In this document: in pieces, positions 24,580 through 30,911 of the stretch
Layout: the number at the start of each line of letters is the position of its first letter
Numbering within the stretch: position 1 is the stretch's first letter
NCBI GenBank assembly: GCA_030731635.1
Contig: JANQTR010000111.1
Location: 1 to 43,731 of the forward strand
Reading direction: 5' to 3'
Source: Erythrobacter sp.
Lineage (GTDB): Bacteria > Pseudomonadota > Alphaproteobacteria > Sphingomonadales > Sphingomonadaceae
DNA: 43,731 nt
Notes under the pieces: model-generated
The model's database searches: none
Told to the model about the DNA's origin: nothing
What the model saw: only the letters and a program-made list of their open reading frames with translations
Position numbers and translations under genes: made by a program

Positions 24580-24598
24580 TTGCAAGCAGCGCTTGCAA
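24580..24598. repeat. Perfect dyad between coaE and dnaQ
   Basis: TTGCAAGC (24580-24587), AGC, GCTTGCAA (24591-24598) is an exact 8-3-8 inverted repeat immediately after the coaE TGA and 30 bases before the dnaQ ATG. No T tract follows. It could be a short intercistronic RNA hairpin or a protein operator; it is not a classical terminator. Confidence 0.5.
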
Positions 24599-24628
24599 CC
24601 TGCCCAGCTTGGGAGGATAGTGCTGCCA

Positions 24629-25336
24629 ATGCGTGAAGTTATTTTCGACACCGAGACCACCGGACTCGATCCCAAGAGCGGGGACCGGATGGTGGAAATC
24701 GGCTGTATCGAAATGATCGGCCGGGTTGAAACGGGCCGCAGTTTTCACGCCTACTTCAACCCTGATCGCGACATGCCGCCCGAAGCGGAACGGGTGCATG
24801 GCCTGTCCGCAGCGTTCCTGGCGACCAAGCCGCGCTTTGCGGAAAGTGTCGATGAATTGCTCGAATTTCTCGGCGACGCGCCGCTGGTAGCGCATAATGC
24901 GAGCTTTGATTTCGGGTTCCTCAACAACGAACTGGAAAAGATCGGTCGCGCCGCGATCAATCTTGATCGGATGATCGATACCGTGGCGATCGCGCGCAAA
25001 CGCCATCCCGGCGCGAAGCTGTCGCTGGATGCGCTGTGTTCGCGCTATGGGATTGATCGCAGTCACCGTGTGAAACACGGCGCGCTGCTCGATGCCGAAC
25101 TTCTGGCGCAGGTCTATGTCGAATTGAACGGGGGGCGGCAGATCGGGCTTGGCCTGGTCGACAGTCCCGCCGCTGATACGGCTACTGCAGCCACACCCAC
25201 CGCCAACGCGCCCTGGCATCGCCCTTCGGGTGACCGCCCGCGGCGCGATCCCCGCCCGCATGCTGCCAGCCCGGAGGAGCTGGAACGCCATGCCGCATTT
25301 GTTGCTGGTATCGACGACGCGATCTGGACCCGCTGA
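24629..25336 (+). CDS. dnaQ: DNA polymerase III epsilon subunit (3'-5' proofreading exonuclease)
   Basis: A 235-residue DEDDh exonuclease that proofreads for Pol III. Exo I is VIFDTETTGLD, Exo II is APLVAHNASFDFGFLN and Exo III is KHGALLDAELLA (HxAxxD type). The C-terminal 60 residues, rich in Ala, Pro and Arg, include the clamp/alpha-binding tail region. ATG 24629 is preceded by GGGAGGAT at optimal spacing; the upstream in-frame ATG at 24566 lies inside coaE. It closes the origin-proximal operon. Confidence 0.96.
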   Translation: MREVIFDTETTGLDPKSGDRMVEIGCIEMIGRVETGRSFHAYFNPDRDMPPEAERVHGLSAAFLATKPRFAESVDELLEFLGDAPLVAHNASFDFGFLNNELEKIGRAAINLDRMIDTVAIARKRHPGAKLSLDALCSRYGIDRSHRVKHGALLDAELLAQVYVELNGGRQIGLGLVDSPAADTATAATPTANAPWHRPSGDRPRRDPRPHAASPEELERHAAFVAGIDDAIWTR

Positions 25337-25400
25337 CCAAGGACGGGCACAGCCGCGCTAATTATGCGATCCTCGTCATCTTAAGGAGGACTAAAGTATC

Positions 25401-25967
25401 ATGGATATTCGAATTTCTGGCCACCAGATGGAAACCGGCGTGGCCTTGCAGGAACATGCCGCTGATCGGCTTGGCACCATCGTCGAGAAATATTTCGACC
25501 GCGCCCTCTCCTCCCATGTCACCTTTGGTAAAGCGCCCGCTGGCGCTTTCACTTGCGACATCATCACCCATGTGATGCAGGGCCTGATCCTGAAAGCGCA
25601 AGGCTCCGCCCCCGATGCGCACATCGCGCTCGATGATGCGGCGACCAAGATCGAAAAACAGCTGCGTCGTTACAAGCGCCGCCTGACTGACCGGCACGAA
25701 GCCGCCAACCATTCGCGCGCAGAAGAAGATGCCGCCTACACCATCTTTGCAGTTGACGAGGATGACGAGCAGGAGGTGATTGCCGATGCCCCGCTGGTGA
25801 TTGCCGAAACGCGGGTCGACATCCCTACTGCCAGTGTCGCGGATGCCGTGATGATGATGGATCTGCGGAACACCACCGCGCTGTTTTTCAAAAATGCTGG
25901 CACGCAGCGGCATAATATGGTTTACCGCCGGGCCGACGGTTCGATCGGTTGGGTCGAACCGAAATAG
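25401..25967 (+). CDS. hpf: Long-form ribosome hibernation promoting factor
   Basis: A 188-residue protein that dimerises 70S ribosomes into inactive 100S particles. Residues 1-100 are the S30AE/YfiA domain (MDIRISGHQMETGVALQEHA, then KIEKQLRRYKRRLTDRH). Residues about 130-188 are the long-form dimerisation domain (VMMMDLRNTTALFFKNAGTQRHNMVYRRADGSIGWVEPK). AAGGAGGA lies at a good distance before the ATG. In many alphaproteobacteria rpoN precedes hpf; here dnaQ does, so the operon is rearranged. Confidence 0.94.
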   Translation: MDIRISGHQMETGVALQEHAADRLGTIVEKYFDRALSSHVTFGKAPAGAFTCDIITHVMQGLILKAQGSAPDAHIALDDAATKIEKQLRRYKRRLTDRHEAANHSRAEEDAAYTIFAVDEDDEQEVIADAPLVIAETRVDIPTASVADAVMMMDLRNTTALFFKNAGTQRHNMVYRRADGSIGWVEPK

Positions 25968-26141
25968 AGCCGGGGTCTACCATTTCTGCGAGCGCTATGG
26001 CGGGCGACAGATCGGATCCATAGCAAGGCTCAGGCGGGAATAGCAGGAGGGGCTTTGCCCCGTTCCGGAGAAGCTGTTCCAGCCGATCCGGACCGGCTCT
26101 ACGCCACATTGCGGCGCTTTCATTCGGGATCTGCAAACACC

Positions 26142-26603
26142 ATGGACGTCAATCTGGCATTCTTACCGCAGGCAATTGCCTTTGCCCGGATCGATACCAA
26201 GACCAAAGTGCTGGCTCAGACCGCGCAATTGCTGAGTGATGCCTACGGACTTGATGCAGGACAGGTGCTGGAAAGCCTCGAAGCGCGTGAAGCCCTGGGC
26301 AGCACCGGGTTCGGGCGCGGCGTGGCGATCCCGCACTGCCGCAGCAAGGATATCCGCCGCCCGTCACTGGCGCTGATCCGGCTCGAGACGCCGATCGACT
26401 TTGCCGCTGCCGATGCGCGTCCGGTAACGCTGATCTGCGGGTTGGTTTCACCTGAAAACGCGGGGGCGACCCATCTTCATGCTCTGGCCGCACTTTCGCG
26501 ACTGACGCGCGATGAAACGATGTTGCAGATGCTCGCAGAAGCGCCGACGACCGAAGCTGTCTATGCGCTGCTGACCAACCAGTTCCAGCGCGACGCTGCC
26601 TGA
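26142..26603 (+). CDS. ptsN: Nitrogen-PTS EIIA protein PtsN
   Basis: A 153-residue EIIA(Ntr) phosphocarrier receiving phosphate from NPr and regulating potassium, nitrogen and stress responses. GFGRGVAIPHCRS contains the phosphorylated H65. LALIRLETPIDFAAADARPVTLICGLVSPENAGATHLHALAALSRL is typical of the domain. ATG 26142 gives the usual family N-terminus but has a poor ribosome binding site. A TTG at 26055, preceded by AGGAGGGG, would add 29 residues. No NPr or EI gene is in this window. Confidence 0.9.
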   Translation: MDVNLAFLPQAIAFARIDTKTKVLAQTAQLLSDAYGLDAGQVLESLEAREALGSTGFGRGVAIPHCRSKDIRRPSLALIRLETPIDFAAADARPVTLICGLVSPENAGATHLHALAALSRLTRDETMLQMLAEAPTTEAVYALLTNQFQRDAA

Positions 26604-26619
26604 CCCGAAGTGATGTGTC

Positions 26620-27099
26620 ATGGACGGCAGTGACGACACTTCCCTTGCGACCGGAGCAGAGCAGCATCACCGTGCGCTCGAACGCCTCTACGCCTCTGCG
26701 CCGATCAATCGCAAATTCGGCTCAAGCTTGCATATACCGGGCGAAGGCTTGTCGCGGTTAGAGTTCATGGTGACGCCTGAAGATTACCACGCGGCGGGCG
26801 CGGCGCATGGGACGATCTATTTCAAGATGCTCGACGATGCAGCGTTCTATGCTGCCAACACGCTGGCGACCGACCGGTTTTTGCTGACAACCAGCTTCAA
26901 CCTCCACTTTTCGCGTCCGGTGCGCGAAGGCCGCGTGATCGCCGAAGGGCGCTGGGTCACAGGCAAGCGCCGGGTGTTCGTTGCCGAAGCGCGGCTGGTG
27001 GACACATCGGGCGAGGAAATCGGGCGCGGCACCGGCACCTTCATGCGTTCACGCATGGCGCTCTCCAGCCTGCCGGGCTACGCGGCGGACGGGCTCTAG
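26620..27099 (+). CDS. PaaI-type hotdog-fold thioesterase
   Basis: A 159-residue single hotdog domain. HGTIYFKMLDDAAFYAANTLA is the active-site helix (HGG-like motif with D). TTSFNLHFSRPVREGRVIAEGRWVTGKRRVFVAEARLVDTSGEEIGRGTGTFM is the beta-sheet with the GxGTGTF end. Hydrolysis of acyl-CoA thioesters is the family activity, and the substrate is not evident. ATG 26620 lies 16 bases after ptsN, and the DUF1491 gene follows in 1 base, so the three are probably co-transcribed. Confidence 0.9.
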   Translation: MDGSDDTSLATGAEQHHRALERLYASAPINRKFGSSLHIPGEGLSRLEFMVTPEDYHAAGAAHGTIYFKMLDDAAFYAANTLATDRFLLTTSFNLHFSRPVREGRVIAEGRWVTGKRRVFVAEARLVDTSGEEIGRGTGTFMRSRMALSSLPGYAADGL

Positions 27100-27100
27100 A

Positions 27101-27436
27101 GTGACCGCACGGCTGCCCGCCCACCTTGAGGTCAGCGCGATTCTGCGGCTGGCCGAATCGCTTGGCGGCTATGCGACCGTGCTTGCCAAAGGGGAGCGCG
27201 ATGCGGGCACGATCCTGCTTGTAACCCTGTGTCGCGGGACCAATGCTACGCTTTACGAAAGAATGCCGGGCCTTGATGATTCCCGTTCTTTTGTTGCGAC
27301 AAAACACGAAAACCCTGAAAATAAGCAGGATTTTTCGGATTATCTGGCGCGCAGACGCCGTCAGGATGCCGATATCTGGTTAATCGAGGTAGATATCGCG
27401 GATCCCGAACGGTTCGTCGCGCAATTGGCCGATTAG
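27101..27436 (+). CDS. DUF1491 family protein
   Basis: A 111-residue protein starting at GTG 27101, one base after the thioesterase stop. The LPAHLEVSAILRLAESLGGYATVLAKGERDAGTILLV opening and the YLARRRRQDADIWLIEVDIADPERFVAQLAD close are typical of DUF1491, a small, widespread alphaproteobacterial family without known function. No catalytic residues or membrane segment are seen. The upstream open frame to 26981 lies inside the thioesterase gene and is not used. Confidence 0.82.
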   Translation: MTARLPAHLEVSAILRLAESLGGYATVLAKGERDAGTILLVTLCRGTNATLYERMPGLDDSRSFVATKHENPENKQDFSDYLARRRRQDADIWLIEVDIADPERFVAQLAD

Positions 27437-27634
27437 CGTTGACGTAAACGGCAGGCTGGCTACGGGCCCGCTCACTTCTCCAGCGCAGGCTGACCGCACG
27501 GCATTTCGGCCGTTTGATCAGCACGCAGACGGGGAGCGGCCGGCAGGCGTCATTGAACCCCCCACAATCTGTCATGATTTGGATAAGGTTCCCGCCTGCG
27601 CCAGTGCCCGCTCACCGCCCGATTTGTAGATTGC

Positions 27635-28291
27635 ATGAGTCGCAAGACTGTCTCGATTGCTGCGATTACCACTATGGTTCTCGCATCCACTATGTTCCCC
27701 GGCCTTGATAGTGCTGCAGCGCTGGCTCAGGCGGCCAATGATCAATTCGTAGCGGCCCCTGCGGCTGAACCTGTCGAACTGGTGCCCGAACAACCCGTCA
27801 CCTTCGTATCGCAGGAAGTGGTGCAATCACTGCCCGAGCGCGAACTTGCCCCTGAACCCGTTCTCACCGAAGCCGGATCACTCGGCGAGCTGATCGGCAT
27901 GGTCGATACCGCCGCACCGCTGAGCGAAGAGATGCACTGCCTTGCAGGCGCGGTCTATTTCGAAGCGCGCGGAGAACCGCTGACCGGCCAGCTTGCCGTG
28001 GCGCAGGTGATCATCAATCGTTCGGAAGATGGCCGTTTCCCCGGTTCCTATTGCGGTGTTGTCGGCCAGCCGGGTCAGTTCTCCTTCATGCGCGGCAAGC
28101 AGATGCCAAAGGCCCGCACCGGAACTGTCGCCTGGACCCGCGCCGTCGCGATTGCTGCAATCGCCGACAAGGGCCTGTGGGAATCTGAAGCGGGCGACGC
28201 GGTGTTCTTCCACGCCAAATATGTGCGGCCCAGCTGGAGCATGCGCAAAACGCGGCTCGCCCAGATCGACACGCATATCTTTTATCGTTGA
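27635..28291 (+). CDS. Cell wall hydrolase (SleB-type, Hydrolase_2 domain)
   Basis: A 218-residue secreted protein. The N-terminal segment (residues about 6-32, ending LAQA) is a signal peptide. A linker rich in Pro, Val and Glu (residues about 38-88) precedes a Hydrolase_2 domain at about residues 95-218. HCLAGAVYFEARGEPLTGQLAVAQVIINR carries the catalytic Glu, followed by FPGSYCGVVGQPGQFSF and the GDAVFFHAKYVRPSW motif. It should cleave peptidoglycan glycan strands in the periplasm. The substrate bond is assigned by family. The 198-base gap upstream shows no clear promoter. Confidence 0.9.
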   Translation: MSRKTVSIAAITTMVLASTMFPGLDSAAALAQAANDQFVAAPAAEPVELVPEQPVTFVSQEVVQSLPERELAPEPVLTEAGSLGELIGMVDTAAPLSEEMHCLAGAVYFEARGEPLTGQLAVAQVIINRSEDGRFPGSYCGVVGQPGQFSFMRGKQMPKARTGTVAWTRAVAIAAIADKGLWESEAGDAVFFHAKYVRPSWSMRKTRLAQIDTHIFYR

Positions 28292-28314
28292 TTAGCTCGG
28301 TCCTCGCGGCTGTT

Positions 28315-28332
28315 GTGGGGGCAAGCCCCCAC
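28315..28332. terminator. GC-rich hairpin between convergent hydrolase and xth genes
   Basis: GTGGGGGC (28315-28322) and GCCCCCAC (28325-28332) are perfect reverse complements closing an AA loop. A second short inverted repeat (GGCG...CGCC, about 28361-28374) follows. Position between two convergent stops suggests bidirectional transcription end; neither side has a U-rich tail. Confidence 0.5.
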
Positions 28333-28394
28333 GCCACTGCGGGCGACCGGCCGGGCTTGCGGCGCTTTACGCCGGGACAGCCTATTCTGATGTT

Positions 28395-29201
28395 TCAGGA
28401 AGAAAGCTTCACCCAGACAGGGGTATGATCGCTCGCCTTTTCGCGTCCACGATATTCCTTGTCGACGCCCACGGATTCGAGGCGATCTGCGCATTCGGGT
28501 GACAGCAGAATGTGGTCGATCCGAAAGCCGTGGTCACGTTGCCAGGCACCCGCCTGATAGTCCCAGTATGTCCACACTCCGCCACGCGGATTGTGGGTCC
28601 GCAATGCGTCGGTCCAGCCATCCCCCAGCATCCGCGCATAGGCGGCGCGCGATTCGGGCTGCATCAGCGCGTCATCCTGCATTGCCTTGACCGACCAGGT
28701 ATCGTCATCTTCGGGAATGACGTTGAAATCGCCGAGCACCACTGCGGGCGTTTCTTCGGCCCAGATTGCGGCCATGCGGGCGCGTAAACGCTCCATCCAC
28801 GCCAGCTTATAAGTGAATTTCGGGCCCGGATGCGGGTTGCCGTTGGGCAGGTACAGGCAGGCGATCCGCACGCCCGAGACATCCGCCTCAAGATAGCGCG
28901 CCTGTTCCTCGTCGCCCCCATCTTGGTTGGTATTCGGGCCGGGTATGCCCAGCCCCCGTTGCACTTCGGTGAGGGTGTATCCAGCCCGGGTATCAACCAG
29001 AATGGCAACCCCGTTGAAGCTTTTCTGCCCGTGCCAGATGGCGGCATATCCCAGCGCCTCAAAATCAGCAGCGGGAAAGCCTTCGTCCTGTGATTTGATT
29101 TCCTGCAGGCAGGCGACGGCGGGGCGCGTTTCGGCAAGCCATTCGAGCAGGCGCGGCAGGCGCGCCTTGATCCCGTTGATGTTGAAGGTGGCGATTTTCA
29201 T
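28395..29201 (-). CDS. xth: Exodeoxyribonuclease III
   Basis: A 268-residue AP endonuclease/3'-5' exonuclease of the exonuclease III family. MKIATFNINGIKARLPRLLEW opens the protein, QEIKSQDEGFP holds the metal-binding Glu and VVLGDFNVIPEDDD the active-site Asp/Asn. YRGREKASDHTPVWVKL contains the catalytic Asp-His pair. Length and termini are standard. It is transcribed toward the convergent cell-wall hydrolase, with erpA 38 bases upstream on the same strand. Confidence 0.96.
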   Translation of the reverse strand: MKIATFNINGIKARLPRLLEWLAETRPAVACLQEIKSQDEGFPAADFEALGYAAIWHGQKSFNGVAILVDTRAGYTLTEVQRGLGIPGPNTNQDGGDEEQARYLEADVSGVRIACLYLPNGNPHPGPKFTYKLAWMERLRARMAAIWAEETPAVVLGDFNVIPEDDDTWSVKAMQDDALMQPESRAAYARMLGDGWTDALRTHNPRGGVWTYWDYQAGAWQRDHGFRIDHILLSPECADRLESVGVDKEYRGREKASDHTPVWVKLSS

Positions 29202-29239
29202 GCCCGCCCTGATGCCTCAGAAGCGCGCGCGGGTCTAAC

Positions 29240-29572
29240 CTAAATCCCGAAACTCGCCCCGCAGCCGCAACCTGCGGCGGCTTGCGGGTTTTCGACCTTG
29301 AACGCCGCGCCGCCCAGCGATTCGACAAAATCCACAACGCTGCCGCCGATCAGATCAAGGCTCATCGGATCAACCACCAAGCGCACACCATCAGTTTCGC
29401 TTACTGAATCGTCCGCGTCCGGCGCGTCGGCGAGGTCGAACTTGTACTGAAAGCCCGAACACCCCCCGCCTTCGACTGCAAGTCGCAGGATCGCCGGGCG
29501 CGATTGCTTGTCGGCGATCAGCGCGATCCGCTTGGCAGCGGCGGGGGTGAGGGTCAGAGGTTGAGCGGTCAT
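29240..29572 (-). CDS. erpA: Iron-sulfur cluster insertion protein ErpA
   Basis: A 110-residue A-type Fe-S carrier. C38 (EGGGCSGFQYKFDL) and the C-terminal pair C102/C104 (AAGCGCGASF) are the three cluster ligands. The length fits ErpA/HesB-type carriers. Exact placement among ErpA, IscA and SufA is by the C-terminal context and is not absolute. It probably precedes xth in one operon, and the CBS gene lies upstream on the same strand. Confidence 0.93.
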   Translation of the reverse strand: MTAQPLTLTPAAAKRIALIADKQSRPAILRLAVEGGGCSGFQYKFDLADAPDADDSVSETDGVRLVVDPMSLDLIGGSVVDFVESLGGAAFKVENPQAAAGCGCGASFGI

Positions 29573-29611
29573 GGGTTCTATCTAAGCCGCGCGGTGCAAT
29601 TCCTCAACCGG

Positions 29612-30043
29612 TCAGACCGCCTGAATATAATTGCGCAGCGCCTCTGCCTCGTGCTGCACCTCGTCCATCTTGTGTTTGACGAGGTCGCCGATCGAAATGA
29701 AGGCGACCAGTGTACCGTCTTCGACCACCGGGAAATGCCGGAACCGGCGCCGGGTCATCAGGCTGAGCGCTTCGTCAATCGTGGTCGCAGGTGCCACCGT
29801 GACCGCGGGAGACGTCATGATCTGTTCGACCGGAAGATCGAGACACGCCCTGCCGCGATCAGCAAGGCGGTAGATCACATCGCGTTCAGAGATGATGCCG
29901 ACCACCTTGCCATCGCGCAGCACCGGCAATGCGCCAATGCGCCGGGTGGCGAGGATGCCGACGGCTTCGGATACCGGGGTGGAAATATCGCAGGCGATAA
30001 TGTCATCGGCGGTGCGGGCGGCGATGATTCGGGCGATGGTCAT
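29612..30043 (-). CDS. CBS-pair domain protein
   Basis: A 143-residue protein made almost entirely of two CBS motifs: CDISTPVSEAVGILATRRIGALPVL...GIISERDVIYRLA and TVAPATTIDEALSLMTRRRFRHFPVVEDGTLVAFISIGDLVKHK. Stand-alone CBS pairs bind adenosyl ligands (AMP, ATP, NADH or SAM) and act as energy sensors. ATG 30043, with GGGAG 8-12 bases upstream, is preferred; the upstream frame to 30160 is low-complexity and has no such site. The partner protein is not obvious. Confidence 0.9.
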   Translation of the reverse strand: MTIARIIAARTADDIIACDISTPVSEAVGILATRRIGALPVLRDGKVVGIISERDVIYRLADRGRACLDLPVEQIMTSPAVTVAPATTIDEALSLMTRRRFRHFPVVEDGTLVAFISIGDLVKHKMDEVQHEAEALRNYIQAV

Positions 30044-30189
30044 GGCTGACTCCCTCTCTCTCAGTGATGAAAGTGCCATGTTTGCGGGCAAAAGGCGAAT
30101 CCGGCTGAATGCGCAATTGCAGTGCGTGAACCGAGGCTTGCATCCTTTGCGCGTTGCCAAGCGCGCACGCGCACGCCATGTCGGGCGCC

Positions 30190-30501
30190 ATGACCCGCAA
30201 ATCCCCGCTCGATGACCCTGTGAACGCCGCCCATGCCTGGGCGCGTTATCGCCAGATCATGAAGCTGCTGCTGGCGGCAACGACCGTGACCGTGGGAATC
30301 GCGATGGGGCTGCTGTTTGCCTATAATGGCATGATTTCAGTGCACTTCTACATCGCGGTGGCGCTGGGGATCAGCCTGACGATGTTGCTTGGCGGGGCAT
30401 TGATGGGGCTAGTGTTCCTGTCCAACGGCACCGGGCACGACGAATCGGTCGATAACCAGCTACCGGGCCGGGATGAATTCTGGCTGCCGAAAGACGATTA
30501 G
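30190..30501 (+). CDS. Small two-TM membrane protein, unknown function
   Basis: A 103-residue protein with a cytoplasmic N-terminus, two hydrophobic helices at about residues 23-44 and 47-73, and an acidic C-terminus (DNQLPGRDEFWLPKDD). I know no named family. The start at 30190 gives MTRKSPLDDPV; the ATG at 30178 is also possible. Its stop and the stop of the convergent [2Fe-2S] protein gene share bases 30498-30501. Confidence 0.65.
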   Translation: MTRKSPLDDPVNAAHAWARYRQIMKLLLAATTVTVGIAMGLLFAYNGMISVHFYIAVALGISLTMLLGGALMGLVFLSNGTGHDESVDNQLPGRDEFWLPKDD

Positions 30502-30911
30502 GTTGGCGGGGTAAGGCGAAAGTCCGCGACCGGGACGCCGCCGATCAGGTGTTCTTCGATAATCCGGTCGAGCACGGCCGGGGTGCATGAATGATACCAC
30601 ACCCCATCCGGCCACACGACCGCGACCGGCCCGGCCGCGCATATTTGCAGGCAATCGGCCTTGCTGCGCTGTACTCCGCCGCCCGGCCCGCGCGCACTGC
30701 TCTCATCACGCTTTGGTCCCACCAACCCGCGTTCTTTCAGACGGGATTTGAGAAACGCCCAAGCCTCCTCACCTTCCTTGCGCGAGCAGCATTTCTGCTT
30801 GTCCGAGACCGCGCACAGCATGATGTGCCGGGTGATCTGCGTGCCCTTGGCCGGATCGCCAAAATGCTTGGCGAGCGAGGTTTGGGCTGAGAGCAGTTCT
30901 TGCCGACTCAT
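30498..30911 (-). CDS. Thioredoxin-like [2Fe-2S] ferredoxin family protein
   Basis: A 137-residue protein with the cysteine pattern of thioredoxin-fold [2Fe-2S] proteins. C33 (HIMLCAVSD) and the C41/C42 pair supply the first ligands. The downstream C-x3-C (ADCLQICAAGPVAVVWPDGVWYHSC) supplies the rest, with a GxWYH segment typical of this family. The start at 30911 gives MSRQELLSAQT; an in-frame ATG at 30980 lies inside the S9 gene. It is coupled to the S9 peptidase gene by a 4-base overlap. The electron partner is unknown. Confidence 0.83.
   Translation of the reverse strand: MSRQELLSAQTSLAKHFGDPAKGTQITRHIMLCAVSDKQKCCSRKEGEEAWAFLKSRLKERGLVGPKRDESSARGPGGGVQRSKADCLQICAAGPVAVVWPDGVWYHSCTPAVLDRIIEEHLIGGVPVADFRLTPPT

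Noticed and set aside
26446..26461. GGTTTCACCTGAAAAC resembling parS in ptsN
   Set aside because: Four mismatches to the 16-mer, including the central CpG. Not a parS site.
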